A DNA stretch of 64,000 bases from Oenanthe sinensis. Lineage: Eukaryota; Streptophyta; Magnoliopsida; Apiales; Apiaceae. Position 1 is the stretch's first letter; each line of letters opens with the position of its first letter. A program made the position numbers and the translations under genes. The stretch covers positions 11,372,001 through 11,436,000 of the forward strand of contig JAPMAC010000231.1 in assembly GCA_028671895.1 (NCBI GenBank), read 5' to 3'. The notes below the pieces were generated by a model that saw only the letters and a program-made list of their open reading frames with translations, did not search any database and was not told where the DNA came from. Of this stretch, positions 35,073 to 48,660 are shown piece after piece.

Positions 35073-35333
35073 CTCCCTCTGTCCGATCCATTTCTTTACG
35101 GTTTCCTTTTTTGGACGTCCCTCTCAATTCTTTACGTTTCCAAAAATAGTAAAGTTTTATAATATAAAAATCAACTACACTCACTACTTTCCTACACCAT
35201 ACTCACTTTATACCTTAAATATTAATGGATCCCACCACATTACTCATTTTCTTACACTTCTCCCGCGCTTCATTCATTTTTCTTAACCTCCGTACCTAAC
35301 CTATTTGTAAAGAAATGGGAGGGGCGCAGGGAG
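35073..35333. mobile_element. Stowaway MITE (261 bp)
   Basis: The left end CTCCCTCTGTCCGATCC and the inward-read right end CTCCCTGCGCCCCTCCC, both continuing into CATTTCTTTAC, form a terminal inverted repeat of about 28 bp, flanked by TA on each side. This is a classic Stowaway end. The plus-strand ORF over it is spurious. Confidence 0.85.
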
Positions 35334-35438
35334 TACTTTTTTCATGTTTGCATGTGGCAATAATATGATACAAAAATACAAATAATTTAAATACTAGTTT
35401 ATAACATGTGCAATTCACGAGATTATTTATTTATAATC

Positions 35439-36247
35439 TGTTAGGAATCCATAAGTTTTGATGATAACTTAACCTTAGAATCATAGAAATTATACTTGTT
35501 GTAATTGGTCAATTGATATGTACTTATAAATATCAGTTGATTAGGAAATCAATTATCAGTTGAAGTGTTTGTGGTAATCAACTGATAATATGAATATTTA
35601 TTCAGATGAAACTTTGTTCTTACTTAGTCTTTTTCAATCGATAAGGCTAGATCAATTTAAAATTCTCTACTCATCAATTGATACTAGATTCGATTGATAT
35701 AGGTCATCAACTAATGTATGTTTTAGACTGTTAAAACTGTAAATATTCTGAAGACATGAAAAACATGCAAGTGAAGGATGATCAATTGATATTGAAGAAT
35801 CAATGGATGTAGGATCAATTGATATCAAGCCAGTCAAGGATTGAAGACCATCAACTGATGTGATAACTCATCTACTCTTATCAATCGATGTATATCAAGA
35901 TCAATCGAAAAAAGACATCAGCTGAAGGATGCAAGGAAGAATCAATTGATATGCTTAACATGAGATTATCAATTGATAGGGAAAGCACAAAGGACAAAAT
36001 GTCAGGAATCTTGCAGACTAAATTACAACTATGGAAGACAGTCAACCCTGACTGTGAAGACTCAGTTTAAGCTGTCTTTTCTAAATTGAAGAACTTACTC
36101 AAAATAGTTCAAAAGAAATAGGAAAGATAGTTATAACAACATTCCCAGAATAGATGCTTTTGTTTTATTCTATTCTCGAAATTGTAAACACTCTTGTGAT
36201 ATATAAACAAGAGTGCTAGCAAAGCTAGAAAAAACCAAGATAGAATA
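35439..36247 (+). repeat. D-family LTR fragment cut by element A
   Basis: Begins TGTTAGGAATCCATAAG like the D LTR and the solo LTR, and contains many ATCAATTGAT/ATCAACTGAT motifs (35510-35960). It stops at 36247 where the LTR of element A starts. The missing end should lie on the far side of A, outside the window. The ORF at 35888-36070 is not a gene. Confidence 0.8.
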
Positions 36248-37256
36248 TGTTAGGTCCAAACTATCGTAGAAGGGGGGTTGAATAAAATATTGGTAGTTTT
36301 TCGATTTGGTTCGTTTTTATAGATTTGTTCTTGGTGAGCAATAAATATAGTAGTTATGATTCTGAACAACAAGAACAATCTTCGGGAATATACTTTGTAT
36401 TATATAAACCCAAGGTGCTACACTCTCACACAGATGTCTGAGCTACAATGAATCTCACAACAAGAAATAAATACAAGCTTTAATGGTTGTGCGTATTCTC
36501 CCTGTCTCTCTCTAAGATGTATATATTTGTGTGTGTTGTGTTCTGATTACATTCAAAATGAAAATACATTTTCCTTATATGTAGACTTTACAATAAATTG
36601 AAATACAATTCTAAGTGTCGATTAATTATTCCATGTATATTTACTTGAGTTGATCCTTAGATAATTCTCTATGTGTCGAAGAGTATTGCCTTGTATATTG
36701 TACTTAGAAAATAATCCAGTCTTGAGAGAAGTTGAAGTGTCGAATCCTAGCTTCCTGCATGCTTGCCTTAGCCATTTTGAAGTTATTTAACCATGTGTTG
36801 AATTCATTTGCCTTGTAGAGGTATGTGTTGACTTTGACATACTCTAGTAATATTTAAAATATTTTGATCATCTAGAATTATATGTGTTGAATTATATCCA
36901 CACTTAGTCCATGTGTCGAATTCTTACTATTGTGGAGTGCATGTGTCGAATTTCCTTCCTAGTATATGCCTTAGATTATTTTTCATCCTTCAACTCATTC
37001 ATGTGTCGAATTCCACTACCTTGTATAGGTATGTGTCGAATTCTTTCCCATGTAGCTTGACATGGAATATTTTTGACATAACTAGTGGCTATGTGTCGAA
37101 TTTCAACTCCTTGTATAAGTACTTAGAGTATTTTGACAACCTTAAAAGCCATGTGTCGAATTCTTCTACTATGTATTACTTGACTTAGATTCTTTTGGCT
37201 TGCATACTTGCCTTCTGTCAATTTTTATTGTATATTGAATATGTTAATCAAATTCT

Positions 37257-38777
37257 TGTTAGTAATTGTGCCCTCGAGATAATTACTTTTATATTTTAAG
37301 GAAAATATGTTATTATTAAGGATTATATTTTATTGATTATTATTATTATTTATTATATTTTATTTACTGCGTAATAAATTGAAAGCATAATAAATGTCCT
37401 TAGAATTTTGATACGTATTATATATCTTTAAGTATGTGATTTAAAAATGAGATTATATGAATAGTATCTTATTCCTAAAATTCCCTAGTCGAGTATTATT
37501 ATATAAGGACAATAAGACTAGTATGTTTGTTGATAAATGACCACATCTCATTGGTCATATGTATGATGATACTAAAGTCAATAACATAAGTGCATGTCTC
37601 AATGAAATGACACTAGAATGACCCGTCGTGAGATTATACATGTTAATAAGTGTCATAAGAAATTCTCACTGTGATAATGATGTAATGATCCTCTAACTTG
37701 TAATCATTATATTTCTATACGAGAATTAATATACTTTGATTATACCAAAAGTTACCTTTAACCAGGTGATGATAAATGTGGACATTGGGTATACTATGAA
37801 TCGTATGAGAAATATGAATGATAGATAAAAGATTTAACCCTCCTATTTAGGAGTGATATTATTGGCCTCTTGATTGCGTGAGACTATAAAATGCATGGTC
37901 GTGCTCAAATGTTGATTTGTTTAATAGTCTACTCATTGATCAAGGAAACCCGGATTAAACGTTGAAGAGGATGACACGAAACATACCTCGAGTTTGATCT
38001 ATAATATAAAGTTAAAGAGATTATATTACATGGAACATTATTCATTAAAGGTTTAATCGAATCACTGATTTTATTATTATTACTTGGGTAGTAATGATGT
38101 ATTACTAGATGTCGCTTATTGTTTATAATTTTAATTAGATATTAAAATTGTTGTCAACGTAATAATAACCTACAGGGTCACACACAAACAATGCTTAAAA
38201 GAGAAATAATTTAAATTATGAATTTAAATTAAATAAGTAATTTATTTTATTTTTGATATTAATTAAGCATGACTTAATTAATTATATAAATAGAATGAAT
38301 GAATTACTTAAACTAATTCCAAAATTAGTAATTAATTAATTAAGTGAGACTTAATTATATAATTTAGAATTTTGGATTAGTATTAATTATAATTAGAAGA
38401 CTTATTCATCTTTCTATATAATCTCTTTATGGGCTGATTTAAGAGAAGACACATATTTTTCTAAAACTCTAGCCGTTTTGAGAAAAGAGGAAGAGAGAGA
38501 GAGAGAGAAGCAGTTTTTGGGTGCTAGTTCTTATCAATCCATCATGAATAGTGTTCGTGTGGATACCGTAGAGCGTAGATCGCGTGGGCGGGATACGTGG
38601 TGATTGTACAAATTTTTGACCTCCATTAATCTTCCATTGATGAACTGTTAAAGCTTTTTAAGGTATTTGTTCTTAATCTCCGAATTAAATATTATGTTTT
38701 GCATGGATCCTGCGCTTGGGTTTCGTTTTTTATTTATAATCGCGTTTTTCTGCTGCGTTGTGCCTCGAAACCCTTCA
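37257..38777 (+). repeat. 5' LTR of element B (1521 bp)
   Basis: Begins TGTTAGTAATTGTGCC and ends GAAACCCTTCA, one base from the PBS. It includes a GA microsatellite near 38490 and the inverted stretches of ATTAAT typical of this family. Confidence 0.92.
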
Positions 38778-38778
38778 A

Positions 38779-38790
38779 TGGCATCAGAGC
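38779..38790 (+). promoter_or_regulatory. Primer binding site of element B
   Basis: TGGCATCAGAGC, one base from the complement of initiator tRNA-Met and identical to that in elements E and C. Confidence 0.88.
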
Positions 38791-40620
38791 TACTTGCGAA
38801 ATGTTTTAATTCAGTTGTATGTTTACAATTTTTCATATATATGAGCATGTATATGACTGTCATGATTTTGTTGCGATACAATATGTATATATATATATGT
38901 ATATATGATTTTGAATATACGATATTCATGTGATGTATAATCATGTGATGATTGTGTGTATTGATGTATGTATATGATATATGTTTGTTCTTATTATGAG
39001 AATAGTATTCGATACGAATTCTGAAACTGCTGCTGTAGATTTTCTGAAATCTGTGTTCAGTGGCCGATTTTCGCAAACGATGTGTGTTTTCTGACTGTAA
39101 TCATGTCACTGAACAATACTGATAAAATCAGCTTGGAGTCTATAAGACATTCGATGTCATTACATGTCCTAAAATGACGATTTATTATTTACTGAAATTT
39201 AATTGATTTTCTGAAATTTCAATATTTGTTATATATGATTATATGATATGTTTATATAATCTGAGATATATTACATGTGTTATGTGATAACATGGTGGAT
39301 GATTATGGCCTAAAGACCCATAGGATAGAGGTTTTGATTTATGGTTTTAGTTTCTAAATACGACTTGCATGTCGTTTATTCATTATAATTTAATTATCTC
39401 GAATGTAACTCGAGTTATTCTTGTAATTTTATTAGAATAGTTTTGTTTCAATATTCAATGTAATTATCAATGAAGGCTTGCAAGCAAGGAGGTGATCCAA
39501 AAGAGTATGATGGAGCAATGAAGAAAGAAGACATGTAATAGATAGTATTTTTAAACCACTATAGATTGACTTTGATTTTTCCATTAGCTTAGAAAAATCA
39601 CATAAGATGGGGCCATAACAAAACACATTTATTTTATGCACATTACGTATATGTATATGATTGCATGTATTGGTATGTATGCGTAGATATAATCGAGATG
39701 AATGCTTAATATTGATTAATCATTTATGTATTAGATACGACACCCATGCTATGTTTGCTTAAGAAAGATAAAATCTGTAACAAATCAAGATTTTAAAATT
39801 GAATAAACGATCATGAGATTCTTGTGTTTATGAAACACGGTATTAAATATGAATTTTCTTTTTCTGATATGGAGAGATTTTGTCAAAAGCCAATTATTAC
39901 TTTAATTCATAAGGAAATCGGTTTTTAAGAGAGACCGTTTGTGACATCTCCGACGACCTGGAAATCAATTCATTAACGAATATTGAAATGAATTATTTAA
40001 TCAAGAAAAAATTATGAATCTCTTTATGATGGGATCATGATTGTTCATATAAACATTAAAATCCCTAAATACATATTAAGTTAGTTGGATGCCTTCCAAT
40101 GTTTAATACTCGTCAAGATCTAGAATGAGAACTAGTGGGTTTGCCAAAGCAAGGTGCTTTTATCAATCATGGGAAGACGAGATAAGTAAGTGTACTTAGT
40201 TTGTTGAAACGTTGGGTCTAACTTAACTAAATCATCACAGTAGGATTGTGAGTTTAGAGGCATAAAGTTTGGTGAGATTTATTGGATAAATGTGTACAAA
40301 GGGTTGTTCCACCAAACTTTCCAAGAGTTATATTTTATATAATCGACGAATGTTGTCTAACTAAATAGTCATGTTCTGAGTGTATTAGCCAACGCTATCT
40401 TAAAACATGGATAAAATATGAATCTTGGCTCACTAGAAAGATTTAAAGAAATGCTATCCGAATTAATAGTTAGGGCTATTTGTTTGATAAAAATAGTGGG
40501 AGGTATATGGTGATATACCATAATCACTTAAATATAATTAATATTAAATCTGCAATCTATTTTATTTTATACACTTTAATATTGTAGATATCAAATGATA
40601 AACACAAATAACTTCTTTAT
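38791..40620 (+). other. Untranslated leader of element B
   Basis: No gene. It shares long blocks with the E leader, including hairpins H1 (39360-39375), H2 (39398-39414) and H3 (39574-39599). It lacks the GC-rich repeat of E. ORFs at 38648-39076, 38667-38933 and 39432-39641 fall in it and are not supported. Confidence 0.75.
39574..39599 (+). other. Leader hairpin H3 of element B
   Basis: Arms GATTTTTC and GAAAAATC form a perfect 8-bp stem around CATTAGCTTA. Relative to E, three pairs differ on both arms while pairing is kept. Confidence 0.6.
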
Positions 40621-41480
40621 ATAATCAGTTCTTGAGAAGGACAAGTTGACGAGAACAAATTTCCCCTGACTGACATAGGAGCTTGAGGATCGTCCTCGGG
40701 TACCACGACGTTAGTCAAATCTCTTGCCCTTCTATTAAAGCTGAGAATGTAACATGTGCAAATGATAGTGCTTATTGGAAGTAAATTGATGTTGCGACTG
40801 ATGTTTCATGTCTCATGCTTGTAACTATGAGTGCTAAGCTTAAGAAGCAACACGAGCATATAGATTCTTGTGAGACGATTAAGCACACTTAAAGGATATT
40901 TGAGGGACAGACTCTTCAAGATATATTTGACAATTAAAGGGTACTATACACTTACAAGTAGGGAGAGTGAGACCCGGTTACACCACATATTCTAAAGACT
41001 ATAGGGTATAATGAGTACCTTGATATTTTGGGTTTCCAAATTAGTCTGGAGGCTCACCTAGATTTGATCTTAAAATCTCTGGATAACAAATGTTCTTAGT
41101 TTGTTATGAACAACAAAATGTATAAGATTGGTGAAACACCTATTGAGTTGCTAAGCATGTTGAGAACTGCTGAAAGTAACATGATAAATGCATGAACTAC
41201 TACTATAATGATGGTAAACATAGGGAATGCAAAAGGGAAATGAAAATGGAAAGGAAAGGAGAAGATTTGATCTAGTTTCCTTGTCAAACCAAAGTCCAAT
41301 CCCAAAACAGGCTCTAAAGTCTGAATGAGGTGTTGATAAAGAAGACGATTGTTGCTTCTATGAAAAATCGGGAAATTGGAAATTAAACTGTCATGCTTAT
41401 TTGGAAGATCGGAAGAAGATGATCAGGAAGGGTCAAGCTTCGAGTATTAGGTTAGAATTGGAGTAAAGGTAGTCTCTCTA
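40600..41480 (+). pseudogene. gag remnant of element B
   Basis: Homologous to the start of the E polyprotein (for example the stretch around 40633-40690), but with many stops and shifts. At the zinc knuckle (about 41358-41400) the second Cys is replaced by Tyr and the His by Asn, so RNA binding would be lost. The capsid-like region around 41000-41200 is still recognisable. Confidence 0.75.
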
Positions 41481-44124
41481 GTTGAAGGAACTCGTTACTT
41501 AATTTTTGGTCTACAAGGAAAATTTAGAACTTGATAATTGTTATAACGTGCTTGCAATTAGCAGAGACATTATATTACTTTCTTGTTTGGACAAGAAAGG
41601 CTTTTTCATTTTAATTAAATAACAAGAGTTGTTTATTCTATTTCGATGACGAGGCTTATAATGTTGCACAATTAGTTAACAATTTATATGTTCTAAAGTG
41701 ACTCGAATCAAACATTACCTTTGGCACTGTCATTGAGGCCATATTAATGAGAAACACATTTCGAGAATACATAAGGATGTATTATTGGATAAGTTTGATT
41801 ATGAATTATACAAAAGGATGTGAATCTTGGTTTATTTGGCAAAATGATTAAAACTCCTTTTACAGGACATGGTGAAAGGGTCACTGAACGAGTATGACTT
41901 ATACATAGTGATGTATGTTGTCATATGCGTACGATGAGAAAAGTTAGCTTTTATTAACTTCATAAAATTTACTAATTATTCTAGTAGATACGAATATATG
42001 TATATTTTGAAGAACAAATCTGAATCATTTGAAAAGTTCAAAAACTATAAAGATGAAGTAGAAAATATCAAAAAAAAGGTTTTTTGATAGGAGAGATCAC
42101 ACCTTGTTGGACATGGTGCTATCAATATTGAGTCAAAGAAATCTTCCAATTAGTTTATGGGGATACACCCTGGAGACAGCTGCTTATACACTTAACTGAG
42201 TTCCTACTAAAACGGTTCAGAAGACTCCGTATGAGATATGGACTGAGAAACGTCATAGCATGTCATTTACGAAAATTTAAGGATGTGAGGCATTTGTGAA
42301 AGGTCTAACTTCTGACAAGCTATGACCTAAATCAGACAAATATAATTTTATGGGATACCCAATTGAAATAAAGAGTTATTCTTTCTATAATCCTTCCGAG
42401 AACAAATTGTTTGTTGCTCAAACTGCAGTGTTCCTTGTAAGAGAAATGCTTTATAAGAAAGATAGTGGGAGGATAATAGATCTTGATGAAGTTCGAGACC
42501 CACATGATAACATTGAACCAATGGAGGAACCTGAGCAGAATCTACAAGAAAACAATACTGCTCAAGAAATACAGGTTGTTTGTAGGTCTAGTAGGATTCG
42601 CTATGAGCCGAGAGATATTATGGATTTCTCTTGACTCAAGATGGTGATGTGATGCTTGTGGACGGAGATGATTCTCTCACCTACCAAGATGCTATAAACA
42701 CTCCAGATTCTAAGAGATGGTTGGATTCCATGAAATCTGAGATGGAATCCATGTATACTAATCAAGTATGGACTTTGGTTGATCCACCTGAAGGGGTAAA
42801 ACCTATAGGATGCAAGTAGGTTTTCAAGAAGAAGGCCGACATGGATGGTAACGTACAGACTTATAAGGAATGATTGGTGACAAAAAGTTTCAAGCAAATT
42901 CATGGTATTGACTATGATGAGACCTTTTCACCAGTTACTATGGTCAAGTCCATCGGGATTTTACTTGCTATAGCTGCTTACTTTGACTATGAAATCTGGT
43001 AAATGGATGTCAAAACCGCTTTCTTAAATGGGAGCCTTGAAGAAGATGTGGATGTGTACATGACAAAGTCTGAGGGTTTTGTTGATATAAAGGATACTAA
43101 AAAGGTATGTAAGTTACGTCGATCCAGTTATGGATTAAGACAAGCCTCGAGGAGATGTAACATTCATTTTGATGAAACTGTCAAATAGTTTGGGTTTATC
43201 AAAATGAAGATGAACCACGTGTTTACAAGAAGGTTAGTGGGAGTCATGTGGTATTCCTAGTATTATATGTTGATGATATATTACTAATAGGGAATGACAT
43301 TCCTTCTCTATAGACTGTGAAGACTTGGTTGAGAAATAATTTCTCAATGAAAGACTTAGGCGATGCGACCTATATATTAGGGATCAGGATCTATAGAGAT
43401 AGATTAAGGAGATTTGGAATGCAAAGAGGCTAAAATTTTGCATCGATTTGGAATGCAAAGAGGCTAAAATGGATATGTCCTAGTGTCTCAAGGGATAATG
43501 ATCTCAAAATAAAATTGTCCTAAATCATTGGATGATAAGGATCATATGAGTAAAGTTCCATATGCTTCGACAATTGGTTCTATAATGTATGAGATGATAT
43601 GTACTCCCTATGATGTCTCGTAAGCCTTAAGCATGACGAGCAGGTACCAGTCTAAACCAACTGATGGTCACTAGATGGGAGTCAAGAATATTCTTAAGTA
43701 CTTAAAGAGAACTAAAGATTCATTCTTGTTATATGGAGGAGATGTGAAGTTAGTTGTAAGAGGTTTCAGTGATGTTGGTTTCTAAGATAGACAACGATCA
43801 TTTAGTGTTTCTCTGGCTTTATTTTTTATCTATTTAAATTAAGATGTTGTATGCTGGAATGGTTCACAGCAGAGACAATTGTTGATTCTACAATAGAGCC
43901 TGAGTATATTGATGCTTGCGAAACAACCAAGGAGGTTGTTTGGGATGTACTTAGGAGATATCACCTAATTAATGTGATTAATGATCAAGGAGATATACAT
44001 ATATGTAAAGTGCATACTAATAATAATATTGCAGGCCCACTGACTAAAGCTTTATCGTAGCAGAAACACGAAAGTCACACTAGTTCAATAAGTATTGGAT
44101 AATTGGGTAATTGGCTCTAGTGCA
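41480..44124 (+). pseudogene. pol remnant of element B
   Basis: Fragments in order: integrase core (41860-42280, with HSDVC-like sequence near 41910 and TPYEIW at about 42220), integrase C-terminus (42350-42630, with FYNPSENKLFVA), reverse transcriptase (42631-43190, with QMDVK-type sequence read here as WMDVKTAFLNG after a stop near 43000), the RT active-site motif YVDD (about 43266-43280, intact), then RNase H (43851-44060, with EPEYI). Stops at about 42817, 42871, 43001 and 43187 and several shifts make it non-functional. Confidence 0.85.
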
Positions 44125-44134
44125 AGTGGGAGAT
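44125..44134 (+). promoter_or_regulatory. Polypurine tract of element B
   Basis: AAGTGGGAGAT-type purine tract immediately before the TG of the 3' LTR. Confidence 0.8.
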
Positions 44135-45667
44135 TGTTAGTAATTGTGTCCTAGAGACAATTACTTTTATATTTTAGGGAAAATATGTTATTATTAAGGA
44201 TTTTTTATTGATTATTATTTTTTATTATATTTTATTTACTGCGTAATAAATTGAAAGCATAATAAATGTCTTTAGAATTTTGATACGTATTATATATCTT
44301 TAAGTATGTGACTTAAAAATGAGATTATATAAATAGTATATTATTTCTAAAATTCTCTAGTTGAGTATTATTATACAAGGACAATAATAATGCAATAAGA
44401 CTAGTATGTTTATTGACAGATGACCACATTTCATTGGTCATATGTATTGTGATACTAAAGTCAAGAACATAAGTGCATGTCTCAATGAATGACATTGGAA
44501 TGACCCGCCGTAAGATTCTACATGTTAATAAGTGTCATAAGAAATTCTCACTGTGATAATGATGTAATGATCCTCTGACTTGAAATCATTATATTTCTAT
44601 ACGAGAATTAATATACTTTGATTATACCAAAAGTTACCTTTAACCGGGTGATGATAAAGGTGGACATTGGGTATACTATGAATTATATGAGAAATATGAA
44701 TGATAGATAAAAGATTTAACCCTCCTATTTAGGAGTGATATTATTGGCATCTTGATTGCGTGAGACTATAAAATGTATGGTTGTGCTCAAATGTTGATTT
44801 GTTTAATAGTCTACTCATTGATCAAGGAAACCTGGATTAAACATTGAAGAGGATGACACGAAACATGCTTTGAGTTTGATCTATAATATAAGGTTAAAGA
44901 GATTATATTACATGGAACACTATTAACGAAAGACTTAATCGAATCACTGATTTTATTATTATTACTTGGGTAGTAATGATGTATTACTAGATGTCACTCA
45001 TTGTTTATAATTTTAATTAAATATTAAAATTGTTGCCAACGTAATAATAACCTACAGGGTCACACACAAAGAATGCTTGAAGGACAAATAATTTAAATTA
45101 TGAATTTAAATTAAATAAGCATTTTATTTTATTTATGATATTAATTAAGTATGACTTAATTAATTATATAAATAGAAAAATGAATTACCTAAACTAATTC
45201 CATAATTAGTAATTAATTAATTAAGTGAGACTTAATTACATAATTTAGAATTTTAGATTAGCATTAATTATAATTAGATTATAATTAGAAAACTTATTCC
45301 TCTCTCTATATAATCTCTTTATGGGCTGATTTAAGAGAAGACACATATTTTTCTAAAACCCTAGCCATTTTAAGAAAGGAGGAAGATAGAGAGAGAAGCA
45401 GTTTTCGGGTGATAGTACACATCAATCCTTCATGAAAAGTGTCCGTGTGGATACCGTAGAGCGTAGATCGCGTGAGCGGGATACGTGGTGATTAAACAAG
45501 TTTTGGACCTCCATTAATCTTCCATTGATGAACTGTTAAATCTTTTTAAGGGATTTGCTCTTAATCTCTGAATTAAATATTATGTTTCGCATGGATCCTG
45601 CATTTGGGTTTTATTTGTATATTTATAATCACGTTTTTCTGCTGCGTTTATGCCTCGAAACCCTTCT
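44135..45667 (+). repeat. 3' LTR of element B (1533 bp)
   Basis: Begins TGTTAGTAATTGTGTCC. The last bases read CCCTTCT, where the 5' LTR has CCCTTCA, so the canonical CA end is mutated to CT; the target duplication ATTCT follows directly. Confidence 0.92.
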
Positions 45668-46133
45668 ATTCTTTGTGCTGACACTTAGTGCACTGGTCTG
45701 GTTCACAAGTGACTAACATTACATTGATATTCATATTCTCCATTAAATCAATTGACATGATTGTTGTATTCCTTTTTTGCTTCTGGTCTTCACTGAAATC
45801 TTTTGGTACTAACTGATTGATCTTTAATATTTTCTGAAACACTGAATCACTTAAAGAAGCCGGCTTGAAAGAGCTAAAGTTGCTTCTCTTGATGGTGTGG
45901 GGGATTACACCCCTCATGAATCTGCCTTATAAGCCAATTTTCTTCACTGAGGCTTGATCATAGTAATGAACTTCTTTCAGTGATCTTCAGTATTCCATCA
46001 AATATCTTGATACGTGTAGTAGCCTAATCTTCATTATTGATTCCTATGATTACAATAATATTATTTACCAGTCCTTTACTTTTAGTTAAGTTACAGATCC
46101 TCGATTACATTATATGTTACATTATGCTTTACA

Positions 46134-46146
46134 ATCTCCCCCTATT
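46134..46146 (-). promoter_or_regulatory. Polypurine tract of element A
   Basis: The minus strand reads ATAGGGGGAGAT next to the inner end of the 3' LTR, the expected plus-strand primer site. Confidence 0.75.
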
Positions 46147-46559
46147 TGATTATTAGAGTTCGACAAGCAAATTCTAAAGAAAAGAGGATAACTCAACTAA
46201 CAATACAAGAAAAATTGAAGTGCGGAAAGATTGTAAATAAAATTAATTGCGTTCAGGATTAAATATTACAATTCCAGATTTCATTGTAGCTAAGTTACAA
46301 GAATGTGTTTGTTCCTCTAGCATGAACTAATATTTCTATTTATTTCTTCATTCTTGAACCTTTGTTATTCTCCTTCTGACAATGTCGTGAGCCTCCCATT
46401 CTAGAAGATTTCTTGACTTTAGATATTGCAGTTGATCAAAGATAAGTTGTAGCAATGGCATACTCCTGAATCTTTTCAATTCACTAAATTTGAAACTTAG
46501 TTGCTAAGTCCAGCCTTGCACCATAACTCCCTTTGGATTAACATCCACCCGATTTGTAA

Positions 46560-48660
46560 TCATTTGATCTTCTTATAACACTTTGTCCATGTAGGCTTCT
46601 TCTATTTCTCGTAGCATGATCTTGTCTTCAGGATTTGTCGAGTTCTTGAGTTTTTCCAAAATTCTTCCAATCACTTTAGAATTTTCATTTCTGATTCTAC
46701 TTATTTCGATTTCTCTTTCACTTTCATTTTGGTTTGAGTAAATCACTCTTAGTGGATTAGTGATGACCATTGGTTTTCTTGCTTCTATAGAATCAAAACT
46801 TGGTTCTGCTGCTTCTTCTTCTGGCACTTCTTTTGATAGATCAAACATGAGTTCATTACCCGAATCAGCTCTGAAAGGATCTCTATGTTGAGTACCCTTT
46901 GATGGATCAAATCTTTTCATGTTCTCAATATATCTTCCTAGAGCTTCGGAGATGTTTAACTTTTAAGCAAAGATTCTTTCTACCGCTTTCCACTTTTCAG
47001 AATTTCTGAACCCTTTTCCACTTAGCACGCTCTCAACAAAACTTCAATCATTTGAGTGAGTAATATGGCAATGCTTCATGATCCAGTCTCAGTATTTGAA
47101 GAAATCTATCTTTGAAATATATAACTTGATACAATCCTGTTAAATTTCTGGTTCTGCCTTTTCCATTAGCTTTTCAATCATTTCAGCCATCAATTCATTT
47201 GCAGAGGATTCATGGATTCTGATTTTCTGCTTCAGTGCAAACAACTCAGTCAGAGACCTTTTCTTCAAAAATTTACTTGATATAGTCTTTAACCCATAGT
47301 TGTTGAAATAAAGGTTAATCTCTAACCTTCTGACCTCAGTGCCAAAGAAACTACCAGATAAGATATTTCACTTTTCAACTCAAAGTAGTAGTTGCTCATG
47401 CTTTTGTTTCTTTGTCTAAATATTTGGAACAGCCTACGAACTTCTTCATCATTATTGTTAGAAGCACCAATGTCAGGTCTTATTAAGTTAGCTCTTACTA
47501 TTTCCTATTTTTTCCTATTTTTGAGCTAAAAAGCTTTTCTTCTTCTTCTGATATGTTACCCAGTTTGATTGTCTTATCTATTCATGAATTGGATGGAAGT
47601 CTTCATATGTCTTGTAGTCATCCTCCTTGACTTTCTTGATTTTGTACTTATCAACATAGTCAGAAAATGTTCTTGGATATACAGCTTCATTGACATACGA
47701 GTCCATCTCTTTAAACGGATCATCATTTGGAATCTCTCCTTCTTATAATTCCTCCCCCTCAGCATAAACATCAATAATTTCTTTTTCCTAATAAGAAGAA
47801 TCATCAACAATTTCCTTCTCTTTATCAAATATAGCTTTTTCTTGTACCTGTCCTTCTACCATCTCCCCCTTAGTTGTGTTATCCTCCAGAGCTGGGGTTG
47901 ATTGAAGAGGCAAGGTATTTAATCTCTGTGCTAACAGCTGCTTGAGTAAGTTTTTGATTTTTTTATTATCCTGCTGTAGCTTTTCTTAAACTTTCACAAT
48001 TTTGGATATTGAGTGTTTTAAAATTCCAACTTGTGCTTCGAGATTGATAATTCTTTGATTTGTTACTAGTTTACTAGTTTAGTAACGATGCTACCACAGA
48101 TTTCAGTGCAAGATTCAAAATGACTTGCAGAGAAAGCATGCATTTCATCTTGAGTGAGTAGATCGTTGAGCACTATTTGTAGAAATTGAGGGTAATAACA
48201 TTCAACATTGACTCTATTGATGTCTCTCTTCACCTCAAATCCCATGGCTTGAAGAATGTTTTTCATTATTAGTTTACCATAGTTGATATTGATGTTTTTA
48301 GAGATGGCATACTCGATATATTGAGTCATTTTGGAAATACCACTCCATCCGCCCTTCTTTTTGGCAAAAATATGGTTCACTATATGAAAGAAAAAGTTCC
48401 ATTCACAAGGAAGATTGTGCTTGTACATCACTTTTAGATTTAGTGGTCCATGGTGTGTAATGGAATTGAAGAAGTTGGCACGCTCAGCATCATCAGGTAA
48501 TGAATCAAAGTTTTCAGTGTTAAACTATAAGATACAGTTCAAATCCTGAACCATTACCCGAATATCTCTATTTTCTAATGAAAATGTAAATGCCAAATTA
48601 TTTACATCTGATGTATCAACAGTTGTGTGATAACATACAAGCAGTGCATCAATATTTAAT
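46560..48660 (-). pseudogene. Third ORF of element A, broken
   Basis: Minus-strand frames at about 48660-48066 and 46920-46573 flank a decayed middle (an ORF at 47828-47574 is in another frame). The first block, beyond the ATG-bounded part, runs upstream past a stop at about 48525. It has a recurrent plant-element domain: FNSITHHGPLNLK, then PCEWNFFFHIVNHIFAKKKG and a motif around ISKNININYGKLI. Similar domains occur in third ORFs of asterid Copia elements and in putative plant transposon proteins; function unknown. The C-terminal block is rich in Glu/Lys/Arg and possibly helical. No clear membrane segment or protease motif. Confidence 0.6.

Larger units (their letters stand above)
37257..45667 (+). 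mobile_element. Complete but dead Copia element B
   Basis: It has 5' LTR 37257-38777, PBS 38779-38790, leader, decayed gag-pol, PPT and 3' LTR 44135-45667. The 5-bp target duplication ATTCT is present on both sides (37252-37256, 45668-45672). LTR and leader show it to be an older relative of element E. The LTRs differ by scattered substitutions and small indels, several percent by eye. It lies within the 3' LTR of element A. Confidence 0.93.
36248..46133 (-). repeat. 3' LTR of element A, split by element B
   Basis: Plus-strand ends are TGTTAGGTCC at 36248 and GCTTTACA at 46133. Removing the 8.4-kb element B and one target copy leaves about 1470 bp. The outer part holds GTAGAAGGGGGGTTGAATA, the complement of the shared C-tract, then about twelve TGTGTCGAA-type repeats (36610-37160). 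The continuation after B is 45673-46133. ORFs at 36913-37188 and 45666-45917 are not genes. Confidence 0.78.

Noticed and set aside
42350..43188. Functional host or retroviral-like gene from the longest plus-strand frames
   Set aside because: They are integrase and RT fragments of dead element B, with several stops.
46573..48660. Host gene on the minus strand
   Set aside because: It lies between the pol and PPT/LTR of element A, is broken by stops, and fits the third-ORF position of a Sirevirus-like element.
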